The notes under the pieces were generated by a model, which searched no databases, was not told the DNA's origin, and was given only the letters and a program-made list of their open reading frames with translations. DNA of 18,781 bases. Origin: an uncultured Mollicutes bacterium. GTDB lineage: Bacteria > Bacillota_I > Bacilli_A > Acholeplasmatales > Anaeroplasmataceae. The stretch covers positions 1 through 18,781 of the forward strand of contig CALCWU010000133.1 of the NCBI GenBank assembly GCA_937905855.1. Direction: 5' to 3'. Positions 6,859-15,570 of this stretch are shown piece after piece; positions within the stretch are counted from its first letter, which is position 1; each line of letters begins with the position of its first letter. A program made the position numbers and the translations under genes.

Positions 6859-6986
6859 AATGATTCATATTCTAGTAGGTCCTACAAGCTCGTCCCCTCA
6901 ATTGTAATTTTAAGATATTTATAAACTCATTAATAAATACTTTATTTTTCATAATGCTTGTAGGATCCATTAGGGTATGAATTGTT
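6859..6986 (+). ncRNA. Candidate structured 5' leader RNA (long hairpin)
   Basis: Arms 6859-6889 and 6956-6986 pair over 31 positions if G-U pairs are allowed, with a single A-C mismatch and a 66-base AT-rich loop that begins with a C-rich TCGTCCCC stretch. The core arms (6863-6889 and 6956-6982) match at 22 of 27 positions as DNA. Four of the five differences become G-U pairs in a + strand transcript, as do two further pairs at 6861-6862. The structure lies between a good promoter and the GGGTGG ribosome site at 6992-6997, so it may control translation or be a processed RNA. I recognise no known riboswitch or T-box. A MITE-like inverted-repeat element is the main alternative. Confidence 0.5.
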
Positions 6987-7002
6987 AGAATGGGTGGAAT
7001 AA

Positions 7003-7818
7003 ATGAATAAAAATATTAGATGCGAATTTTGTAATGAGGAATTTGAGGTAGAGTTAAGGGATGTACTTACATCAGCTAATTCTGATGTAAAAAATATTAT
7101 TAGTGACGAGACATTTTTATATGAATGTCCACATTGTCATAAAATGGTTAAGATAGACCATGCGCTATCTTATGTTGATAATGATAAACAAATTGTTTTA
7201 ATTTACAATACAATACCAGCTCTTTATTATATTAAAGAGAAGGCTAAAAAGGATTTATTTGGCTTTAAGATTAAGGGTGCAAGCAGTTTATATGATTTAA
7301 AAACAAAGCTTGTAGCTTTAGCTAATGATTTAAATATTAAGGCTTTAAAAATAAATGAGGTATTTTTAAGTGAATATGCTAAGGATAAAAATGCTTCTAA
7401 TTTATATTTAGGCTATGATGAAAATAATAACCTAGCTTATCATTTTTATGATGCGTTAGATAATTATTTGTTTTCTATTCCTTTTACTAAGGATGCCTAT
7501 GATAAGATTTTAAATGATTATAAGGATTATTTAGATTATGTAGATGATTATCTATTTGATAATCCTAAGAAATTTATTGAGGCTTGTAAGAATAATTATA
7601 ATTTTAACAAAAAGCTTAAATATTATGCAGTTGTAGAAATAAATGAAGGCCTTTATTTAGGTAAGCTAATGTGTCCTAAAAAGGCAATTGGTGATTCTAA
7701 AGAGGTTAATGTAAAAATAAATAAGGAGATAGTAAAGGGTGATATCTATGCAATTATTGGTATTAAGGATATCGACCTACCAAATACCAATATTCTAAAG
7801 GTATACCCTAAAGAATAA
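7003..7818 (+). CDS. CpXC domain protein (zinc-binding N-terminus)
   Basis: A 271-aa cytoplasmic protein. Its first ~70 residues match the CpXC domain: CEFC at 7-10 and CPHC at 42-45 form a four-cysteine metal site, and the spacing, the EFEVELRD stretch and the DHALSYVDNDKQIVLIYN segment fit the family. The remaining ~200 residues are unassigned and contain many Asp, Tyr and Lys. The function of CpXC proteins is not known; they are found as single genes in many anaerobes and Firmicutes. GGGTGG at 6992-6997 is the ribosome site, just beyond the foot of the leader hairpin. The 75-codon gene starts three bases after this stop. Codon use (AAG, GAG) resembles the AAA operon to the left rather than the defence genes to the right. 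Confidence 0.8.
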   Translation: MNKNIRCEFCNEEFEVELRDVLTSANSDVKNIISDETFLYECPHCHKMVKIDHALSYVDNDKQIVLIYNTIPALYYIKEKAKKDLFGFKIKGASSLYDLKTKLVALANDLNIKALKINEVFLSEYAKDKNASNLYLGYDENNNLAYHFYDALDNYLFSIPFTKDAYDKILNDYKDYLDYVDDYLFDNPKKFIEACKNNYNFNKKLKYYAVVEINEGLYLGKLMCPKKAIGDSKEVNVKINKEIVKGDIYAIIGIKDIDLPNTNILKVYPKE

Positions 7819-7821
7819 AAA

Positions 7822-8049
7822 ATGAAATTAGATGAAGCAAAAGACGTTATAAAGACTTTAAAAAAGCAAGGCTTAAGTGATTCACAAATACAATATTCTT
7901 TTACAAGATTGTATTTAGATAACAAATTTACATTTGATCAATATAATGCAATGATTAATTTACTTGGTTATCATTTTGAAGATGAATTTATCAACATGAG
8001 TGATACCAAGAGAAGACAATTATTAAAGAAACAATTAAATATAAAATAA
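7822..8049 (+). CDS. Small unknown protein related to part of paralog A
   Basis: A 75-aa basic, helical protein. Residues ~26-68 (LYLDNKFTFDQYNAMINLLG...EDEFINMSDTKRRQLLKK) weakly match the N-terminal unit of the 4148-5011 product in pattern: LDN/VDN, N..(x)5L, Y, E-E/D-F, then a basic tail. The alignment gives about seven identities in 34 positions, so the relation is suggestive, not proven. There is almost no Shine-Dalgarno site and only three bases separate it from the CpXC stop, so it probably relies on ribosomes arriving from that gene. A gap of 27 bases follows before the DruH-like gene. It could be a regulator or small subunit; nothing in the sequence decides this. Confidence 0.65.
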   Translation: MKLDEAKDVIKTLKKQGLSDSQIQYSFTRLYLDNKFTFDQYNAMINLLGYHFEDEFINMSDTKRRQLLKKQLNIK

Positions 8050-8076
8050 TTAGGGATTTAGGAGAAAGTTAGTATA

Positions 8077-10773
8077 ATGGAGTATGAAGAATTTTTTCGT
8101 GAAATAAAAGAAAAATACAATAAGCGAGAATTGATTGGCGAATTATTATTTGATTATTTTGATGATAATAATTTTGAAGCGGACATATATAATTTTGCAG
8201 CGCCAGAGATTTTTGCATATATTAACTTTAATACATCTGAATATAAACATCCAGAATATATCTTTACGGCACTGACATTGATAGCTCTTAAATATTATGA
8301 TGGTGGTTTTTGGGACAATGTATGTGATAAATTTGCAAAAGCAAAGGGTAAGATGAATGATGTTGTTTTTCAAAATAAATTAAGAGAATTTTTAAGAGAA
8401 TATAAGAATTTTTTTGACAATTCACGTTTAATTGATTTACCTGTAATTCATTCAATAATACCTTTCAATTTTATGTATGATTATTTTGTATTTTGTTATG
8501 ATATATATGTTTATAATTTAAGATGTTCATTAAGAGACTTTGATGTATCAGATTTAAAATTTGTTTTTGATTCATTACACAAGCAAATTTCATCATCGGA
8601 TAATTCTGATACTTTAAATATTCATGGTTTAAAGACATATAAATTAAAGCAATCAACTAAAAAAATCATTACAAGTCAATATGGACTAAACTCATTAATT
8701 AATTTGACTCAAAAAATAATCAAAATTATTGATAATTTTTATTGGGACAAAGAACAATTTGATATGTCTTCTTATTTTAGTGTAGCTTATAATAAATGGA
8801 TAAAAAATATTTCGCAGGAAGAAAAGAAAAAAGGTGTTTCAGAGGCAAAGAAAAGAACAGAATTTGTAAAGTGGGTTCCTAAATTTGTATTTAAAAATAA
8901 TAGTGTTTATTTAGAAACACGCGAAGATATGATTTCTGATATTTATGAAAAATCATCATTAGCGATGGAAATTTATAATGGAAATGATCTTATAGAAAAA
9001 AGAATAAATCTTCATGCAAATGATATGATTGGTGGATATAGATTAGAATCTGAAAGATTTGAAATAAGAAATCCATTGAATCGTATTTCTTATAAGTTAA
9101 AATCTAATGATTCTATTATTTATGATAGTAATGATAACTTACATCGTGATTTTTTGTTATTTAATAATAACGGCTATGAAGTGAAAAATCACAGCGATCA
9201 TAATGACGAGATAATTACGTTTGTATTAAATAAGAATGAAATATTAAATGATTGCAATCAAGTAGTTGAAAAGAAAAATTATAATATTTGGTTTCAACAT
9301 GTTTATAGCAATCTACAGTATCCACTTTCTAATTGTTTGATAGATTTTATTTCTACACCAAATTCTGGTATATATGGAAATATAGCTAAAAATGCGTATT
9401 TTAAATATGATGTAAATAATAAAATTTATAATAAGGTTCATCAGGTTGTTTTTGTTATTAAAGAGGATCCAAAAATGGTAATTTTAGTAATTAATAACAA
9501 AAAATATCACTTAGATGAAAATTTTGTTAGAGTAACTAAGAACAATAATTTCTCTTATGTAGCAATTGATTTTTCAAATTTTAAAAATGATTATTATAAT
9601 GTGTATTTGCAACTATTAGGTAATAAAAAGCCATTATCAAATACAGAATTTAATTTTGTTATTGATAATGATTTTAAGGTATATACAAAATTTGAAAGTG
9701 GATATAAATTTGTTGTTTCATCTTCAATTTATGAAACGGAAGAATTTGATTTTAAATTGACTGATCATTGGGAAGAACCATTATTTTTTGATTATGATAG
9801 TTATAATGATTTGCCGATTATCTTAACCTTTGATAGACCAATCTATAAAATTAATAAACAGTGGTATACTTTTGATAATTTTATATGGAAGGATGATTTA
9901 ATTAAAGAAAAGGAAATTGCCCTTGCAGGTGTTGCAATTAAACAAATCCAAATTCTTGATGAAAATAAAAGAGTATTTGTTGATAAGATGAACATAAAAA
10001 GAATTGTGGGACAGGCGATTATATCGACTTCCTCATTTAAGTCAATTTTTAGTAAATCTATTTATTTAAATGTGATTGATGATGAAGATAACCAATATTG
10101 TGTAAGAATTGTTAAGGATTTGATTTTTGAGGATTTAAAAATTGATTATAGTTCTAACGGCAATTCATTAATCATAACCCCTAATTATTTAGGAAAAAAT
10201 GAGATAACAATAAACATTAAAAGTGAAAACTATGCTAAGGAATTTAAAATACAAAATAGTGGTAATGAGTTAATTTTACGTGATATTAATTCTTTTTCAC
10301 CTTATGATATCAGCATTAATTATTTTAATATGTCTGCATTTAAAAATATTTTACTTTTTGAGGGCAGATATGTTTACTATGATATGGACAAACTAAACGG
10401 TTCTATATTTATGATTAAAGGATCTAGAAGTTATTTTTATAGAAATAACGAGCAATTTGAGAAATTTAATAAGATTATAAATACATATTTACAGGTAAAA
10501 GATAAATTATCATCTGGAACTTACAGGGTATTGCTTTTTTCTAAGCATGTAGATAATAATGGTAAAACTAGTGGTGATCTTTATAAAAAATTACGCGATC
10601 AAAAAATAGAATTTGTTACGAGAATTGACGAGTATGGATTTTGTAAAGCTGTTATTTTTAGTGAAGATGATTTGGTTTTATATGATCCTAAAAATAAATC
10701 AATTTATAATGGTGATCATAAAGAACTTTTACCTATTGATGAATTTGATTTGGAATTTGTAAGGAGAGTATAA
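8077..10773 (+). CDS. Large protein of a DruH-like type, partner of the DUF1998 helicase
   Basis: An 898-aa cytoplasmic protein without recognisable catalytic motifs. Residues 1-~255 are helical and include a TLIALKYYDGGFWD segment of the kind I associate with large defence proteins encoded next to DUF1998 helicases. A break at KWVPKFVFK (265-273) starts a long beta-rich region (~265-780) with repeated strand-turn patterns, possibly several Ig-like modules. The C-terminal ~100 residues are mixed alpha/beta. The stop overlaps the helicase ATG by one base (TAATG), so the proteins are made together. Druantia type III consists of DruH plus the helicase DruE, and size, order and overlap fit. I assign DruH-like by context more than by direct similarity. 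AGGAG at 8060-8064 is the ribosome site. Lysine is mostly AAA, unlike the upstream operon. Confidence 0.6.
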   Translation: MEYEEFFREIKEKYNKRELIGELLFDYFDDNNFEADIYNFAAPEIFAYINFNTSEYKHPEYIFTALTLIALKYYDGGFWDNVCDKFAKAKGKMNDVVFQNKLREFLREYKNFFDNSRLIDLPVIHSIIPFNFMYDYFVFCYDIYVYNLRCSLRDFDVSDLKFVFDSLHKQISSSDNSDTLNIHGLKTYKLKQSTKKIITSQYGLNSLINLTQKIIKIIDNFYWDKEQFDMSSYFSVAYNKWIKNISQEEKKKGVSEAKKRTEFVKWVPKFVFKNNSVYLETREDMISDIYEKSSLAMEIYNGNDLIEKRINLHANDMIGGYRLESERFEIRNPLNRISYKLKSNDSIIYDSNDNLHRDFLLFNNNGYEVKNHSDHNDEIITFVLNKNEILNDCNQVVEKKNYNIWFQHVYSNLQYPLSNCLIDFISTPNSGIYGNIAKNAYFKYDVNNKIYNKVHQVVFVIKEDPKMVILVINNKKYHLDENFVRVTKNNNFSYVAIDFSNFKNDYYNVYLQLLGNKKPLSNTEFNFVIDNDFKVYTKFESGYKFVVSSSIYETEEFDFKLTDHWEEPLFFDYDSYNDLPIILTFDRPIYKINKQWYTFDNFIWKDDLIKEKEIALAGVAIKQIQILDENKRVFVDKMNIKRIVGQAIISTSSFKSIFSKSIYLNVIDDEDNQYCVRIVKDLIFEDLKIDYSSNGNSLIITPNYLGKNEITINIKSENYAKEFKIQNSGNELILRDINSFSPYDISINYFNMSAFKNILLFEGRYVYYDMDKLNGSIFMIKGSRSYFYRNNEQFEKFNKIINTYLQVKDKLSSGTYRVLLFSKHVDNNGKTSGDLYKKLRDQKIEFVTRIDEYGFCKAVIFSEDDLVLYDPKNKSIYNGDHKELLPIDEFDLEFVRRV

Positions 10774-13700
10774 TGGGAAAGTTAACACCTATTGAACAAG
10801 CAAAAATGCTTGAATATGAATATCGAGATTATGTTAAATCTACATTTACATTAGATGATGAAACATATAATGACAAATTTAATAAAGAACTAGATAATGT
10901 TCAATTAGTTAAGGGACCATATTTGAATAAAATGTTACCTTTTTTATCCGGTGAAACCATTAAGGAATTATGTGCTGATGGAACATTAAACAACGATTTT
11001 GTAAAATTAGGCGAAATCAATATTAATAGAAGTCTGTATTTGCATCAAATTGAAGCTTTAAATAAAATAGCAAATGGTAGAAGCATTGTTGTGACAACAG
11101 GTACTGGTTCTGGAAAAACTGAATCATATTTATATCCTATTATCAATTATATAATGAATTCAAAGGATATTGATGAGCCGGGTGTAAGAGCAATATTCTT
11201 ATTTCCAATGAATGCTCTTGTTAATGATCAAATGAAAAGGATTAGAAAGTTGCTTGCAACCTACCCAAAAATAAAATTTGGAAGATATGTTGGCGATACT
11301 AAGGATCATATAAACCCTAAAGATGAAAGAAAAAGACTTAGTGTGGCATATAATTGTGATATTCCTGAAAATGAGTTGGTAACACGTGAAGAAATAAGAG
11401 AAAATCCTCCACATTTACTTTTTACTAATTATTCAATGCTTGAGTATCTTTTATTAAGACCTAAGGATAGAGATATTTTAAGCCCTGAAAAGGCAAATAA
11501 ATGGCAATTTATTGTTCTTGACGAAGCACATACATATAATGGTGCCCTTGGCATTGAGGTTGGAATGCTATTAAGAAGATTAACTGAAAAAATTCAAAAA
11601 AAACCTCAATTCATTCTTACCTCAGCAACCTTAGGTGAACAAGGAAAAAGTGAAGATGAAATAATAAGCTTTGCAACTTCTTTAACCTCAGCACATTACA
11701 CATATGACGATATAATTTTTTCAAAGCGAAAAAGATTTGTTTGTGATGAATTATATATGATAGAAGGAGCGGATTATTCAAAGATAAAGGAAAATTTGGA
11801 TGATGCTGCTTGTGTACTTAAAATTTTAAGTAAGTATTGTGATGTTACTGGTTTAGAAAAAACGGAAGCTTTGTTAAAGACCTTTAAGGGTGATATTAAT
11901 GTTAAGCATCTTGATAGAATTTTAAATAAAAGTGAATTATTTAGCACAGTATATGATTACTTTAAGGATGAAATGAATGAGAAAAATCTATCTGATTTTG
12001 TTTATTTGGTTTCATATATTTACAGTGACACTAGAGAATTATTTGATATAAAATACCATACCTTTATTAGAACAGTTGATGGTTGCTTTGTAACACTTAA
12101 TGATTCTAAGGATTTAAGTCTTCAACGTTGCTTAATGATTGATGATTTTAAAACTTTTGAAATCGGAAAATGTAAAAAATGTAGTAATGTTTATATTATT
12201 GGTAAAATTGAGGGCGGTTTTTTAAAACAAAATACTGATTTAGATATTTATGAAAATATCGAAGAAGGAGAGACAATTCCTGTTGATTATTTTGCCATTA
12301 ATGATGATATATCTGAGTTTGATATTGATTTTTTAGAAAATTATAAGTTATGTACAAAGTGTGGTAAAATTCACAAGGCTAATGAAACAAATCCTTCATT
12401 TTGCAATTGTGGAGAGGAATATCTTAAGGATATTTATAAGGTTAAAAAGGACGATTCTAATGTTAAAGCAAGGAGTAATATATTATTTAACAACAATATA
12501 ACTTATTGTCCTTGTTGTAAGAAGTCTTCGAATTCTGGAATTGTTTCTTCATTCTATTTGGGAAAGGATGCAACAACAGCAGTTCTAACCCAAATTGTTA
12601 TGAAGGCAATCGATAAAAAAGAAGATGTTAAACAAGTAATGGTGAAAAATCCATTTGAATCACCATTTGTTATAAAGCCCAAAAAGGTTTATACTAAGCA
12701 ATTACTTGAATTTTCTGATGGTCGACAACAAGCATCATTTGCGGCTTCATTTTGTAATTATAACCATGAACGTTTTTTAAGAAAGAAACTTTTATTTGAT
12801 GTATGTGAGAATGAAACTGCACCTATTAAATTTAATGAATTAAGATCAAAATTAGAAAATAGAATTAATAAATATAATTTATTTGATAACGAATATTCTG
12901 CAGATGAAAGTGATGGAGACAATAAGAACGCTTGGATCACTATTTTAAATGAACTTTTAAATATTGATGGAACTAATGGAGCTGAGGGCTTAGGAATATA
13001 TGCTTTTCAAGCTGATTTGCAGTGTATTAAGGATTTTGAACAATATTTAAACGACTATTTTAAAAATAAAAATATTGATTTAACATTAGAATATGATGAA
13101 CTGTACCAATTATTAAATATCATTATTAATTTTTTTAGAAATGTTCCTGCGATTGATTATGATTCATCTAATTTAACTATAGATGAAAAAAAGAATGAAT
13201 TTTCATATAGAATGTTTGATAACTATGTTATCCTTAATAAAGATTTAGGATCAAAGATAATTAATGCAAAGGGAAATGACATTTCTAAAAATGTTAGAAG
13301 TTTATTACCAGTTAATTCAAATCAAACTAATAAACTAGTTGATTATGTAATGGCTATTACTAATTATGATAAAGAACATGCTAGTGATTTTATAGAGACT
13401 TGCTTTGAATTATTGGTGAATACTAAATTGATTAAGAGTGAGAATGAGGATCAAACTTCTATTGATTCAATATTTAAGGTGCCTGCAAATAATTTTGTAT
13501 TAATTGGACCTAAAATTGCTCATTGGTATCAATGTAAAAAATGCAAATCATTAACGTTATACAATGTTAAAGGTATTTGTCCAAGTTGTAGTTCAAAAGC
13601 CCTTGTTGAATGTGATCCTAATGTTGTATTTAAGGATAATTATTATCGAAAAGAATACATGACTAAAAAGGTTGAAAGATTAGTTTTTAGGGAACATACA

Positions 13701-15452
13701 GGCCAACTTCAGGCTCAAGAGGCTTCAAAAATTCAGCAGGAATTTCAGGATAAAAAAATAAATATGTTAAGCTGCTCAACAACATTTGAGATGGGTGTTG
13801 ATATTGGAACTCTTGAGACAGTTTTTATGAGAAATGTTCCACCTACTCCAGCTAATTATGTTCAAAGAGCTGGTCGTGCTGGTCGTGGTGAAGATTCATC
13901 TGCCTTTGTATTAACATTTTGTGGAACATCATCTCACGATTATACTTATTTTTTAAATCCAGAAAAAATGATTGCTGGAAATATTAATCCACCATTGTTT
14001 CAAATTTCAAACAAAAAGATCGTTTTACGTCATATTATTGATACAGCATTAAGCTTTTATTTGAAACTACATGAAGAGGATTTTGATAACATTGGACGTT
14101 TTATGGAGCATTATGGAATGTTTGAAAATTACATTAAGAGCAAGTCGGATGATAAACTTAATGCATTTATTAACCATTTTATTACTGACACAGGTCTTAG
14201 TGAGTATTTAAATTGGGGATGGGTTGATGCAGCAATCGGATCAGATGGAATTTTGAAAAATTATAAAATTGATTTTGATGCCTATGCAAAAGAAATGAAT
14301 GATTTAGCTTTAGAGGCATTTAAAGCTGGTGATATGAAAACTGGTGGATATTATAAAAGTGAAATAAAGCAAAAGAACGAAGAGAGCTTCATTGATGCTT
14401 TAGCATCAAATAATATTATTCCTAAATACGGTTTTCCGGTTGATACTGTCAAATTATCTATTGCACAGCAAAATGCTAAGGTTGATTTAACAAGAGACTT
14501 ACAAATTGCTTTATCTGAATATGCGCCTGGTTCTGAAGTTATTGCCGAAGGAAAAAAATATACTTCAAGATATGTTGCCTTACCTAGAGGTAAAGATATT
14601 ACTAAGTATTATTATTTTAAATGTCCTAATTGTAATAAAATTAATTATAGTGTAAATCCAAATGGATTAGAAAAATGTAAGGAATGCGAAGCATCTAATC
14701 TTATAATAAATAAAACTAGTCAATATTTTATTATTCCAAAAAAAGGATTTATTGCCGAAAGCAAGATAAGTCAATCTAAAATGATTAAACCTAAAAAAAC
14801 ATATTCAAATGATATTCAATATTTAGGTGAAGGTATTTTTGATACGGAGATTAAATACAAAGAAAAGGCTGTTCTTGTTTCAAATAAAAATGATAAATTA
14901 ATTGTTCTAAATGAAAATCCATTCTATATGTGTAATAAGTGTGGATATACAGTAATAGATAAAGAAGCAAGAAGCATGAATGCATGGACAATTACAAAAA
15001 AACATAAATTTGTTTTTGGCGATTGTCATGAAACCAAACTTGAAAGAATGTCTCTAGGATATATTTTTAGAACTGATGTTATAAAAATGAAATTTGAAGC
15101 TCATTTTGAATTTCATCAAATTATTTCATTTATGTATGCTCTTTTAGATGGAATAAGCGAGGCATTTACAATTGATAGAAATGACATTAGTGGTGTCATC
15201 AGTACTGAATCAGATGGAAAATATTCAATAGTTATTTACGATGATATCCCTGGTGGAGCTGGTCATGTTAAGCGTTTATTGAATATGAAAAAATTTGAAG
15301 AAGCGCTTAAATTATCAAAAAACAAGATTAGTAATTGTACCTGTGATATTAAAACATCATGTTATAATTGTTTAAGAAATTACAAAAACCAAGCACATCA
15401 TAGAAATTTAACTCGTAAGGGAGCAATTGATGTGTTTGATTATTTGCTATGA
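10773..15452 (+). CDS. DEAH-box helicase with zinc clusters and DUF1998 domain (DruE-like)
   Basis: A 1559-aa superfamily 2 helicase of the DUF1998 type, as in Druantia DruE and the repair helicase MrfA. Motifs in order: LHQIEAL (Q-like), Walker A TGTGSGKT (109-116, Lys115), LFPMNALVNDQ (Ia), FTNYSMLEYLLLRP (Ib), DEAH (250-253), SAT (284-286), then FSDGRQQASFAA, and CSTTFEMGVDIGTLE with QRAGRAGR (1031-1038) as motifs V and VI. At least four cysteine pairs split the motor (CKKC, CTKC, CPCC, CKKC...CPSC). The C-terminus has YDDIPGGAGHVKRLL and the CxC...CYNC cluster (Cys1522, 1524, 1530, 1533), the DUF1998 signature. It probably translocates on DNA for phage defence; no nuclease domain is visible. 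The ATG overlaps the upstream stop. Confidence 0.85.
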   Translation: MGKLTPIEQAKMLEYEYRDYVKSTFTLDDETYNDKFNKELDNVQLVKGPYLNKMLPFLSGETIKELCADGTLNNDFVKLGEININRSLYLHQIEALNKIANGRSIVVTTGTGSGKTESYLYPIINYIMNSKDIDEPGVRAIFLFPMNALVNDQMKRIRKLLATYPKIKFGRYVGDTKDHINPKDERKRLSVAYNCDIPENELVTREEIRENPPHLLFTNYSMLEYLLLRPKDRDILSPEKANKWQFIVLDEAHTYNGALGIEVGMLLRRLTEKIQKKPQFILTSATLGEQGKSEDEIISFATSLTSAHYTYDDIIFSKRKRFVCDELYMIEGADYSKIKENLDDAACVLKILSKYCDVTGLEKTEALLKTFKGDINVKHLDRILNKSELFSTVYDYFKDEMNEKNLSDFVYLVSYIYSDTRELFDIKYHTFIRTVDGCFVTLNDSKDLSLQRCLMIDDFKTFEIGKCKKCSNVYIIGKIEGGFLKQNTDLDIYENIEEGETIPVDYFAINDDISEFDIDFLENYKLCTKCGKIHKANETNPSFCNCGEEYLKDIYKVKKDDSNVKARSNILFNNNITYCPCCKKSSNSGIVSSFYLGKDATTAVLTQIVMKAIDKKEDVKQVMVKNPFESPFVIKPKKVYTKQLLEFSDGRQQASFAASFCNYNHERFLRKKLLFDVCENETAPIKFNELRSKLENRINKYNLFDNEYSADESDGDNKNAWITILNELLNIDGTNGAEGLGIYAFQADLQCIKDFEQYLNDYFKNKNIDLTLEYDELYQLLNIIINFFRNVPAIDYDSSNLTIDEKKNEFSYRMFDNYVILNKDLGSKIINAKGNDISKNVRSLLPVNSNQTNKLVDYVMAITNYDKEHASDFIETCFELLVNTKLIKSENEDQTSIDSIFKVPANNFVLIGPKIAHWYQCKKCKSLTLYNVKGICPSCSSKALVECDPNVVFKDNYYRKEYMTKKVERLVFREHTGQLQAQEASKIQQEFQDKKINMLSCSTTFEMGVDIGTLETVFMRNVPPTPANYVQRAGRAGRGEDSSAFVLTFCGTSSHDYTYFLNPEKMIAGNINPPLFQISNKKIVLRHIIDTALSFYLKLHEEDFDNIGRFMEHYGMFENYIKSKSDDKLNAFINHFITDTGLSEYLNWGWVDAAIGSDGILKNYKIDFDAYAKEMNDLALEAFKAGDMKTGGYYKSEIKQKNEESFIDALASNNIIPKYGFPVDTVKLSIAQQNAKVDLTRDLQIALSEYAPGSEVIAEGKKYTSRYVALPRGKDITKYYYFKCPNCNKINYSVNPNGLEKCKECEASNLIINKTSQYFIIPKKGFIAESKISQSKMIKPKKTYSNDIQYLGEGIFDTEIKYKEKAVLVSNKNDKLIVLNENPFYMCNKCGYTVIDKEARSMNAWTITKKHKFVFGDCHETKLERMSLGYIFRTDVIKMKFEAHFEFHQIISFMYALLDGISEAFTIDRNDISGVISTESDGKYSIVIYDDIPGGAGHVKRLLNMKKFEEALKLSKNKISNCTCDIKTSCYNCLRNYKNQAHHRNLTRKGAIDVFDYLL

Positions 15453-15528
15453 TAAATTTTATTGATTAAAATGGAATTGAGAAAATGAAAAAAGATTCTA
15501 AAATAGTCTGGTAATTTAGTATGCAATT

Positions 15529-15537
15529 TGCTACAAT
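15529..15537 (+). promoter_or_regulatory. Extended -10 promoter of the restriction-modification operon
   Basis: TGCTACAAT (15529-15537) fits an extended -10 element (TGn then TACAAT), with a poor -35 (TGGTAA, 15509-15514) at 17 bases. The start would fall near 15544, about 27 bases ahead of the first methyltransferase ATG. With the 118-base gap after the helicase gene, this makes the modification genes separately transcribed. The rest of the gap (15453-15528) holds nothing I can name and no clear terminator. Confidence 0.5.
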
Positions 15538-15570
15538 ATTACTAGTGTATTTTTGAAAGTAGGTTTTAGG

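Noticed and set aside
6859..6986. Miniature inverted-repeat transposable element
   Set aside because: It cannot be excluded, but I saw no target-site duplication and the position between promoter and ribosome site fits a leader RNA better. The MITE reading is kept as the main alternative to that finding.
8146..8656. Minus-strand open frames inside the DruH-like gene
   Set aside because: They encode low-complexity Ile/Lys-rich peptides, have no ribosome sites and mirror the AT-rich coding strand.
10773..15452. DISARM system (DrmA/DrmB)
   Set aside because: DISARM splits the helicase and the DUF1998 protein into two genes and usually adds a PLD protein (DrmC). Here helicase and DUF1998 are fused and no PLD gene is present.
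15485..15514. Nine-codon peptide MKKDSKIVW in the gap before the methyltransferases
   Set aside because: It has no convincing ribosome site, lies upstream of the likely transcription start near 15544, and there is no attenuator structure after it.
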